Of a DNA stretch of 64,000 nt, positions 56,880-64,000 are shown piece by piece. Each line of letters starts with the position of its first letter. Within the stretch, counting starts at the first letter, position 1. The stretch is from positions 992,001-1,056,000 of the forward strand of contig NZ_CP042172.1 of the NCBI RefSeq assembly GCF_005937985.2. The letters run 5' to 3'. The notes below the pieces were generated by a model, which did no database searches, was not told the origin of the DNA, and saw only the letters and a program-made list of their open reading frames with translations. A program made the translations under genes and the position numbers. The stretch is from Arthrobacter sp. KBS0702. Lineage in GTDB: Bacteria; Actinomycetota; Actinomycetes; Actinomycetales; Micrococcaceae.

Positions 56880-57718
56880 CCGCCGTCGATCCGGGAATCG
56901 GTACGGCCGCCCCGGCCGGCACGGGCTACCGGGACACCGTGAAGCAGCTTGCCGCGGCGCAGAAGACGGCGGCCCGCGGGGCGCCGGCGTACTCCCGCTA
57001 CGTCAACCGCCGGCTCGGACGGCTGCTGGCCGCGCTGGCCCTTCGCGCCGGGCTGGGCCCCAACGCCGTCACGGCTATCAGCGCGGTCTTCACCTTCTCC
57101 GGGATCGCCCTGCTGACGGTCTTCCCGCCGTCAGGGGCGCTCGGGATCGGGGTGGCACTGCTGCTGGTGGTCGGCTACGCCCTTGACTCGGCCGACGGAC
57201 AGGTCGCCCGGATGCAGGGCAGCGGATCGCCGGCCGGAGAGTGGCTGGACCACATGGTGGATGCGGTGAAGACCTCTGCGCTTCCCTTGGCGCTCGCCGT
57301 CGGACTGTACCGCTTCGGCGCGGTGGACCGCTGGTGGCTGCTGGTCCCACTGGCCGCCGCCGTCATCTCAGCCGTGCTGTTCTTCAGCATGATCCTCACC
57401 GAGCAGCTGAGGCGCCAACACAGGCTGGTCTCCGTCGCAGCCCCGGGCAACCGGTCCTGGGTCCGGTCGGTGCTGGTGGTCCCGATGGACTACGGGGTCC
57501 TCTGCCTCTCCTTCGCTTTCTACGGCGTGGTTCCGCTTTTCCTCGCCGTCTACACCCTGATCGTCGCCGCGACGGCAGGCTTCCTGCTGCTGGCATCCGT
57601 CAAATGGTTCCGTGAGATTTCCGCCTTCCCGCCGGCGCCAGGCCGCGAGAGCCGGCAACGCCTCCCGCAGCCGACCGAACCAACCGGCAGCATCACTGGA
57701 ACTGGGGTCCCGCAATGA
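56876..57718 (+). CDS. CDP-alcohol phosphatidyltransferase family membrane protein
   Basis: 280 residues, six or so helices. The family metal- and CDP-binding signature is complete: Asp104, Asp107-Gly108, Ala111-Arg112, Gly121, Asp125 and Asp129, with normal spacing. It moves an alcohol-phosphate from a CDP-alcohol to an acceptor alcohol. With the TagD-like enzyme two genes upstream it could add a phospho-alcohol to a lipid or glycan. The C-terminus is a short cytoplasmic tail. Four-base overlaps on both sides show tight coupling. Confidence 0.88.
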   Translation: MTAVDPGIGTAAPAGTGYRDTVKQLAAAQKTAARGAPAYSRYVNRRLGRLLAALALRAGLGPNAVTAISAVFTFSGIALLTVFPPSGALGIGVALLLVVGYALDSADGQVARMQGSGSPAGEWLDHMVDAVKTSALPLALAVGLYRFGAVDRWWLLVPLAAAVISAVLFFSMILTEQLRRQHRLVSVAAPGNRSWVRSVLVVPMDYGVLCLSFAFYGVVPLFLAVYTLIVAATAGFLLLASVKWFREISAFPPAPGRESRQRLPQPTEPTGSITGTGVPQ

Positions 57719-58476
57719 ACACAGCACACCACGGGCAGGGAGGCCACAGCGCCGGGAGGCGCCGGCGCCTCCTCGCCACCTCGATCGGAATTTCGGCGCT
57801 GCTCGCCCTGGGCGGCACGGTCTGGGCCTCCGGCCAGGACACCGTCGCCAGGGCGGCAGGCGAACGGCCCGGGCAGGACACGGTTGCCGGGTCGGCCAGC
57901 CCAAAGCCGGAGACGGCGGGGCCCGCGGCGCCCGCCCTCACACCCTCCGCAGCCGGTGGCCCGGCGGCAAACACGGTGCCGGGACCGGCGGCCGTGTCTC
58001 CCGCTGCCCGGCCTGATCCCAGCCCGGTAGACCGGCAGGGCAAATCCGAGCAGCAGCTTGCCGAAATCCCGCAGCCCACCGCGGCCCCGGTGGATTTGAA
58101 GGACAAGAAGGACCTCAAGGGCGGTGTGTCGGCCACCATCACGGAGGTACAGGCCGTCCAGGGCGAAGCGAAAGGCATCGGTGAAATCGCCGGGCCGGCC
58201 GTCCGCTTCAAGGTCACGGTGACCAACAGCACCGCACAAGCCCTCTCCCTGGGGTCCGCCGTCGTCGACCTGACGTTCGGCCGGGACGAGGAGCCGGCCG
58301 GACCCCTGAGTGGTCCGGACACGGCCGCCTTCCCGTCCTCGGTCGCGCCCGGAGACACCGGCACCGGGGTGTTCGTCTTCGCGGTCCCCCTGGAGGCCCG
58401 GGACAACGTCAAGATCCATTTCAATCTTGAGGCCGAGACGCCGGTGGCGACGTTTGCAGGCAAGGTGCCGGCCTAA
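57715..58476 (+). CDS. Secreted DUF4352-like protein
   Basis: 253 residues. A basic start RRRRLLATS and hydrophobic segment (about 18-40) form a signal peptide or anchor. A Pro/Ala-rich linker follows (about 45-120), then an immunoglobulin-like domain (ATITEVQAVQGEAKG, VRFKVTVTNSTAQALSLGSA, VFVFAVPLEARDN) resembling DUF4352. No catalytic residues. It overlaps the CDP-alcohol enzyme by four bases, so it is part of the glycan operon, perhaps holding or binding the polymer outside the membrane. Confidence 0.72.
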   Translation: MNTAHHGQGGHSAGRRRRLLATSIGISALLALGGTVWASGQDTVARAAGERPGQDTVAGSASPKPETAGPAAPALTPSAAGGPAANTVPGPAAVSPAARPDPSPVDRQGKSEQQLAEIPQPTAAPVDLKDKKDLKGGVSATITEVQAVQGEAKGIGEIAGPAVRFKVTVTNSTAQALSLGSAVVDLTFGRDEEPAGPLSGPDTAAFPSSVAPGDTGTGVFVFAVPLEARDNVKIHFNLEAETPVATFAGKVPA

Positions 58477-58532
58477 CCGCCTCCGGCAGAGCTATCAGAA
58501 CCGACCGTTGAATCACAGGAAAGGATCCAGCC

Positions 58533-59447
58533 ATGGCAACACAACTGGACAGCCTGCCCTCACTGCTGCTGGTGCGGACCACGGCCCGGCGGGGAAGGAA
58601 GGCGGCCAAGCGGCTGCGGGCGCGCGTCACCGTGGCGTACCTGCGCCTTCGGAACCTGACGGCCCGGCGGTGTGCCACCGGCACCGCCCCCGTCGTCGTC
58701 TCCATGACAACGCACGGGGACAGGCTGCAGACCGTTGCCCTCGCGCTCGAATCGATCGCCCGAGGCAGCACCAGGCCGCAACGCCTGCTGCTGTGGCTTC
58801 AGACACCGGAGCAGTTCCGCACCACTCCGCCCGCCCTGCGCCGGCTGGAACGCCGCGGCGTGGAGGTGCTGCTCAGCGCGGACTACGGCTCCCACACCAA
58901 GTACTACCCGTACGTCGCCTCGGTGGACCGCCACACCCTGCCACTCGTGACCGCCGATGACGACATCGCCTACCCGAGGAACTGGTTGGCCCTGCTGACC
59001 GACGCCAACCGCCGTCACCCGGGCGCCATCAGCGGGCACTGGATCAACGTGATCGGACCCTCGGTGGACGGGATCGCCGACTATGCCACCTGGGCGCGGG
59101 CACGCGACACCGCCGCCCGGACGGCCAACTTCGCCGTGGGCGCCTCCGGAGTGCTCTATCCGCCGGCGATGCTTCAGGAACTGAAGGCGCACGGCACCGG
59201 TTTCGCCGCTGCCTGCCCGAATGCTGACGACATCTGGCTCAAGTGGGTGGCCCTGCGCGCCGGGATTCCGGTCCGGCAGGTCCGTCCGGTCCCGCGGCAT
59301 TTTCCGATCATCCCGGGAACCCAGGGCGAGGCCCTGATGCACACCAACGTCGGCGCAAGCCGAAACGACCACTGGATCCGAGGCCTCTTCACGGCCGAGG
59401 ACGTGGCGGTGCTGACCAGCAGCGCCGCCAGACACCGAATGGACTAG
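58533..59447 (+). CDS. Glycosyltransferase (GT-A-like, DDD motif)
   Basis: 304 residues. A basic N-terminus precedes VVVSMTTHGDRLQTV; the acidic DXD-equivalent is TADDDIAYP (142-144), and NADDIWLKWVALRAGI is a second conserved site. This matches capsular-polysaccharide glycosyltransferases that lack an obvious membrane anchor. AGGAAAGG lies eight bases before ATG 58533; a 56-base gap separates it from the preceding gene, the only sizeable break in this operon until the PKD protein. Donor and acceptor unknown. Confidence 0.8.
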   Translation: MATQLDSLPSLLLVRTTARRGRKAAKRLRARVTVAYLRLRNLTARRCATGTAPVVVSMTTHGDRLQTVALALESIARGSTRPQRLLLWLQTPEQFRTTPPALRRLERRGVEVLLSADYGSHTKYYPYVASVDRHTLPLVTADDDIAYPRNWLALLTDANRRHPGAISGHWINVIGPSVDGIADYATWARARDTAARTANFAVGASGVLYPPAMLQELKAHGTGFAAACPNADDIWLKWVALRAGIPVRQVRPVPRHFPIIPGTQGEALMHTNVGASRNDHWIRGLFTAEDVAVLTSSAARHRMD

Positions 59448-59458
59448 AGGGGAAGCAC

Positions 59459-62400
59459 ATGTTCCGGAACGCCACGCTGGGGAGCGCTCAGTCGAAGGAT
59501 GATGCAGGGTTTGCGCCCGACCCGGCGCCGGCAGGCGCCGTATGGAATCAAACAAAACGAATGCTGGCGGTGTTGCTGGGCACTGCCCTGGCGGTCTCGC
59601 TGGTGCTGGTGGGTGGTCCGCCGTCCGCTGCCGACACCGCGCCGGCCGATCCGGCCAGCCCGACCACACCGGTGACGGTCTCCGCCGACGCGTTGCCGAC
59701 CGCCCAGATCAACGGGGTCGCCTGGACACAGCTTGTCATTGGCAACACGGTCTACGTTGGCGGGGACTTCAGCGAGGCCCGGCCCGCCGGTGCCGCGGCC
59801 GGAACGGGGGCGGTCACCCGGAACAACATCCTGGCCTACAACCTGACCACGGGGGAGCTGTTGAACAGCTTCACCCCGAGCTTCAACGCCGAGGTGACGG
59901 CGCTGGCCGCGTCCCCGGACGGATCGCGGCTCTACGTGGGCGGGTCTTTCACCACCTACAACGGCGCCACGGTCTGGCGCGTCGTCGCGCTTAATCCATC
60001 CAACGGCGCCCTCATCATGAGCTTCCTGCCGAAGATGTCCGCCTCGGTCCGCGCGATCGTGGCGACGGACAGCACGGTCTACCTGGGCGGCTTGTTCGGC
60101 TCCGTGGGCTCCGTGACCCGCAACCGGCTTGCCGCGGTCAGCGCCGCGGACGGAGCACTGCTGCCTTGGAGCCCGGTTGCCGAGGGCGGCCGGGTCAACG
60201 CCATGACACTCTCTCCCGACGGTGCCAGCATGGTGGTGGGCGGCGCCTTCACCACCGTCAACGGGTCCAGCAACCCAGGGCTGGGCCTGGCCAAAGTGGA
60301 CACCGGAGCCGGCGCCCTGCTGCCGTTCCAAATCAACAGTATCGTGCGCGACGGCGGGACCAACGGTGCCATCACCACGCTCGCCAGCGACGGCACCAGC
60401 GTCTACGGGGCGGGCTACACCTTCGGCCGCACCAGCACCCTGGAGGGGATGTTCTCGGTCAAATGGTCCGATGACAGCACCAACTGGATCGAGGACTGTC
60501 ATGGGGACAGCTACTCCATCAAACCGCTGGGCGACGTGATCTATCTGGCCGGCCACCCGCACTACTGCGGCAACATCGGCGGCTTCCCGCAGACGGAACC
60601 TTGGACCCACAACCGGGGGCTCGCGTTCGGCAAGCAGGCCACCGGCACCATCACCACCGAAAGCCACGGCTACACCAACTTCGCGGGCAATCCCTCCCCG
60701 CCGCTGCTGAACTGGTTCCCCACCATCAACTCCGGCACGTTCACCGGCCAGGACCAGGGCCCGTGGACGGTCAACGGCAACGATGACTACGTGGTGATGG
60801 CCGGCGAATTCACCACAGTCAACAACCAGCCCCAGCAGGGCCTGGTCCGCTTTCCCCGGACCGGCATCGCCCCGAACCAGCGCGGCCCCCGCGTTTCCGG
60901 GGCGAACCTGACACCCACGCTGTCCAGCCCCGCCGCCGGCACCGTCCGGGTCCGGTGGCAGGCCAACTGGGACCAGGACAACGAGAACCTGGTCTACGAA
61001 GTCCGGCGCAACGGCGCCGTCATCGCTACCGTCAACCAGGCCTCAACGTTCTGGCGCCGGCCCGGCATGACCTACCTGGACACCTCCCGGGTACCCGGCC
61101 AAAGCTACACCTACCGCATTTTCGTCCGGGATCCCTTCGGCAACGAGGCCCGCAGCGACACCGCCACGATCACCGTGCCGGGCGCCGTGGCGGCCCCGGG
61201 CAACTACGCCCAGCAGGTTCTGGCCGACAAACCCGGAAACTACTGGCGGCTCGGGGAGGGCAGCGGCGCCACAGCCGTGGACCTGGCCGGCCGTGACGAC
61301 CTGCTGCTGCAGCCGGGTGCCAGCTTCGGCGCCCCGGGCGCCTTGAACAGCGAGGCGGACACCGCCGTCGGCTTCAACGGCACCCAGGACGCAGTGGCGG
61401 GCGATCCGTCGCTGGCGGCCAGGCCCAACACTTTCAGCACCGAGGCCTGGATCCGGACCGACTCCACCTTGGGCGGCCAGATTATCGGCTACGGGAACAG
61501 CCAGGCCGGGCTCTCGGCCGACCTGGACCGGACCGTCTACATGGACCCCGCCGGCCGCATCTTCTTCGGCGTCCGGCCCGGCGGCAGCCGCGGCACCCGG
61601 ACCACGATCAACTCCACGGCGAAGTTCAACGACAACCAGTGGCACCACGTCGTCGCCTCCCTTGGCACCGACGGCATGAAGCTGACCATCGACGGGGTGC
61701 CCGTGGCGTCAAGGACCGACACCACCGCCGCCTGGCCGTTCGACGGCTACTGGCGGATCGGCGGCGACAACCTCGACGGCTGGCCCAGTTGGCCCGTCAA
61801 ACTCAAGGGGCAGCCCGCCTACATCAGCTACCTCAAGGGCCAGATCGATGACGTCGCGCTCTACCCCGCGGTCCTGCCGCTGGCCCGGATCCAGGCCCAC
61901 TACGTCGCCTCCGGACGCACCGTGGACGCGCCGCCGTCCCCGCCGGTGGCGGCATTCAGCTCCACTGTCAGCGGGCTGACCGCGACGCTGGACGGCAGCA
62001 CATCCTCCGACGCCAACGGCCCCATCGCCGCCTACGCCTGGGATTTCGGCGACGGTTCCACCGGAACCGGGGTGACCGCGGAGCACAGCTACGCGACCGC
62101 CGGCAGCTACCAGGTGCGGCTCACGGTGACGGATAACTCCGGCAGCACCGCGAGCGTGACCCAGACGGTCACGGTGACCGCGCCGCCGGCCAACCGGCCC
62201 CCAACGGCCGCCTTCACCTCGACCGTGGCCAACCTGGCAGCCGCCTTCGACGCCGCCGGCTCCACGGATCCCGACGGCGCCATCAGCGGCTACGCCTGGG
62301 ATTTCGGTGACGGCGGCTCCGGGACAGGTGCCTCCGTGTCACACAGCTACGCCGCGGCCGGGAGCTACCGGGTGACCCTCACGGTCACGGACGACGCCGG

Positions 62401-64000
62401 CGCCACCGGTCAGCTCACCCGCACCGTCACGGTCACGGCCCCGCCGGCCGACACTGTCCTGGCCGCGGACGCCTTCGGACGGACTGTTACCGGTGGATTC
62501 GGCACCGCCGACGTCGGCGGAGCCTGGACGGTGGCCGGCGGAGGCAGCAACTTCTCCGTCGCCAACGGATCCGGAGCCGCGACCATCGGCACCGCCGGTG
62601 CCAGCAGGTACGCGTACCTGAACGGCGTCGCGACGGCAGCCTACGACGGCCGAATCACCCTCTCGGCCGACAAGGTCCCCGACGGCGGCGGCATGTTCGC
62701 CACGCTGGTGGGCCGGCGGGCCAACAACAACGAGTACCGGGCCAAGATCAAGGTGGCCGCCACCGGGGCCGTGTCGCTCTACCTCACCAAGGTGGTGGCC
62801 GGCGCCGAGACGACCATTGCCGGGCCGCTGGCCGTGGCCGGGCTGACCCTGGCCGCCAACGACCCGGTGGTCATCCGCCTCAAGCTCGACGGTACCGCGC
62901 CGACCGCGGTCAGCGGCAAGGTCTGGCGCGCCTCGGCAGCCGAACCCGCCGCGTGGCAACTGACCGTCAGCGACGCCACGGCGGCCCTGCAGGCCGCGGG
63001 CGCTGCCGGCGCCGGCGGCTACGTCTCGGGTTCCTCCACCAACCTGCCGGTGGTCCTGCGGATGGACAATCTGAACATCACCGCAGGCGGCGCGGCCCCG
63101 GCACCCAATGCGGCCCCGGTGGCGGCGTTCACCTCCACCGTCAACGCGCTGCAGGCCAGTTTCGACGGCACCGGCTCCACCGATACCGACGGGACCGTGG
63201 CCGGGTACGCGTGGAACTTCGGCGACGGCGCCGCCGGAAACGGCGCCACCGCGTCGCACAGCTACGCAGCTGCCGGAACCTACCAGGTGACGCTCACGGT
63301 CGCCGACAACGCCGGCGCCACCGGCACCCTCACCCAGGCCGTGACGGTGACCGGGACCCCGCCGCCGGGTCTCCTCGCCGCGGACGGCTTCGGGCGCGAC
63401 CTGGCCGGCAGCTGGGGGTCGGCCGACACCGGCGGGGTCTGGACGCTGGCCGGAACGGCCGCCAACTACACGGTGACCGGCGGCGCGGGGATCATCACCA
63501 CGCGCTCCGGCGGGATCTCCCGGCTGGCAACCCTGGCCGGTGTCTCCACCACCGCCACCGACCTCACGGTGAAGTTCGCGCAGGACAAGATCGCCACCGG
63601 CGGCGGCACCTACGTCGGCGCCGTCGGGCGCAAAGTCGGCGGCGACGAATACCGGGCCAAGCTGCGAATCGCCGCCACCGGCGCGGCGACGCTCTTCCTG
63701 ACCCGGGTTTCCGGCGGCACGGAGACGACGCTGCAGTCCGCGGCGGTGACCGGCATGACGGTGGCTGCCAACGACCAACTCCGGCTCAGGGTGCAGGTCA
63801 CCGGAACCAACCCCACGACGGTCAGGGCGAAAATCTGGCGGGACGGGGCCGCCGAGCCGGCGGCCTGGGGGCTGACGGCAACGGATGCCACGCCGTCGCT
63901 GCAGGCGGCCGGCAGCATCGGGCTGCTTACGTACCTCTGGAGCACGGCTACCAACGCCCCGGTGGCTGTTCGGTTCGACGACTTGTCCGTGGCCAGGCCA
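59459..64000 (+). CDS. Giant secreted protein: beta-propeller, LamG and PKD modules (cut by window edge)
   Basis: The frame is open for 1514 codons to the window end with no stop. Signal-like hydrophobic segment at about 36-60 after a basic start. Residues 60-490 form propeller-like repeats (VYVGGDFSEA, LYVGGSFTTYNG, VYLGGLFGSVG, VVGGAFTTVNG). An Fn3-like domain follows (about 490-575), a LamG/concanavalin-like domain (about 579-820; GNYWRLGEGSG, TFSTEAWIRTD), two PKD domains (about 822-990, each with AYAWDFGDG-like core), a DxFGR-type beta module (about 1000-1205), a third PKD (about 1217-1300) and a second DGFGR module. GAGGGGAAG precedes ATG 59459. Probably a cell-surface or matrix protein exported with the polymer. 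Confidence 0.85.
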   Translation, partial: MFRNATLGSAQSKDDAGFAPDPAPAGAVWNQTKRMLAVLLGTALAVSLVLVGGPPSAADTAPADPASPTTPVTVSADALPTAQINGVAWTQLVIGNTVYVGGDFSEARPAGAAAGTGAVTRNNILAYNLTTGELLNSFTPSFNAEVTALAASPDGSRLYVGGSFTTYNGATVWRVVALNPSNGALIMSFLPKMSASVRAIVATDSTVYLGGLFGSVGSVTRNRLAAVSAADGALLPWSPVAEGGRVNAMTLSPDGASMVVGGAFTTVNGSSNPGLGLAKVDTGAGALLPFQINSIVRDGGTNGAITTLASDGTSVYGAGYTFGRTSTLEGMFSVKWSDDSTNWIEDCHGDSYSIKPLGDVIYLAGHPHYCGNIGGFPQTEPWTHNRGLAFGKQATGTITTESHGYTNFAGNPSPPLLNWFPTINSGTFTGQDQGPWTVNGNDDYVVMAGEFTTVNNQPQQGLVRFPRTGIAPNQRGPRVSGANLTPTLSSPAAGTVRVRWQANWDQDNENLVYEVRRNGAVIATVNQASTFWRRPGMTYLDTSRVPGQSYTYRIFVRDPFGNEARSDTATITVPGAVAAPGNYAQQVLADKPGNYWRLGEGSGATAVDLAGRDDLLLQPGASFGAPGALNSEADTAVGFNGTQDAVAGDPSLAARPNTFSTEAWIRTDSTLGGQIIGYGNSQAGLSADLDRTVYMDPAGRIFFGVRPGGSRGTRTTINSTAKFNDNQWHHVVASLGTDGMKLTIDGVPVASRTDTTAAWPFDGYWRIGGDNLDGWPSWPVKLKGQPAYISYLKGQIDDVALYPAVLPLARIQAHYVASGRTVDAPPSPPVAAFSSTVSGLTATLDGSTSSDANGPIAAYAWDFGDGSTGTGVTAEHSYATAGSYQVRLTVTDNSGSTASVTQTVTVTAPPANRPPTAAFTSTVANLAAAFDAAGSTDPDGAISGYAWDFGDGGSGTGASVSHSYAAAGSYRVTLTVTDDAGATGQLTRTVTVTAPPADTVLAADAFGRTVTGGFGTADVGGAWTVAGGGSNFSVANGSGAATIGTAGASRYAYLNGVATAAYDGRITLSADKVPDGGGMFATLVGRRANNNEYRAKIKVAATGAVSLYLTKVVAGAETTIAGPLAVAGLTLAANDPVVIRLKLDGTAPTAVSGKVWRASAAEPAAWQLTVSDATAALQAAGAAGAGGYVSGSSTNLPVVLRMDNLNITAGGAAPAPNAAPVAAFTSTVNALQASFDGTGSTDTDGTVAGYAWNFGDGAAGNGATASHSYAAAGTYQVTLTVADNAGATGTLTQAVTVTGTPPPGLLAADGFGRDLAGSWGSADTGGVWTLAGTAANYTVTGGAGIITTRSGGISRLATLAGVSTTATDLTVKFAQDKIATGGGTYVGAVGRKVGGDEYRAKLRIAATGAATLFLTRVSGGTETTLQSAAVTGMTVAANDQLRLRVQVTGTNPTTVRAKIWRDGAAEPAAWGLTATDATPSLQAAGSIGLLTYLWSTATNAPVAVRFDDLSVARP

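Overview
The window is from a high-GC Gram-positive actinobacterium. Gene content and order (whiB2-type regulator, rpfB, L,D-transpeptidases, protein mannosyltransferase, DUF3499, DUF5719, Trm112) point to the family Micrococcaceae, most likely Arthrobacter or a close relative. The genus is an inference from gene content; there is no rRNA gene here to confirm it. No phage, insertion sequence, transposase or CRISPR array was seen.

Layout. Positions 1-2.8 kb hold the end of a purine locus (purE fragment, purK), a GtrA-like membrane protein and a TIGR03089 protein. Positions 3.1-12.0 kb are a conserved actinobacterial cell-envelope block: WhiB2-type regulator, very large GT2 membrane glycosyltransferase, DUF5719, a degenerate zincin, DUF3499, Trm112 and ahcY, closed by a strong terminator. 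Positions 12.1-18.2 kb carry two tandem L,D-transpeptidases, an RDD protein, a SpoIIM-like protein and a TIGR01906 membrane protein. Positions 18.2-24.6 kb have a long-chain acyl-CoA synthetase, protein O-mannosyltransferase, rsmI and a succinate-semialdehyde-type dehydrogenase. Positions 24.6-29.7 kb are a minus-strand moxR / DUF58 / transglutaminase operon. Positions 29.9-41.9 kb are a core block known across actinobacteria: tatD, rpfB, rsmA, ispE, an ABC-F ATPase, a TetR regulator, tRNA-Gln, glmU, prs, rplY and pth.

From 41.9 kb to the end the window looks accessory. Four large paralogous LuxR-type ATPase regulators (about 880-917 residues, each with an N-terminal P-loop and a C-terminal LuxR helix-turn-helix) stand head to tail. 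They are followed by a tightly coupled surface-polysaccharide operon: phosphoglycosyl transferase, TagD-like nucleotidyltransferase, DUF1972 glycosyltransferase, CDP-alcohol phosphotransferase, secreted protein, second glycosyltransferase, and a giant secreted protein with beta-propeller, LamG and PKD modules that runs off the window. The most interesting hypothesis is that the regulators control this operon, which may make a phospho-alcohol-bearing surface glycan and its partner exoprotein. A roughly 670-base low-coding leader with a terminator-like hairpin separates the two halves.

Other notable patterns are: (i) a 380-base array of GGACATGTCC-type palindromes between convergent genes; (ii) a perfect 23-base inverted repeat between two divergent genes; (iii) at least seven genes whose start codon lies exactly 6-7 bases after a TANNNT -10 hexamer, suggesting leaderless mRNAs; (iv) a near-consensus whiB promoter whose -10 box is overlapped by an inverted repeat; and (v) a C-rich tandem repeat upstream of pth.
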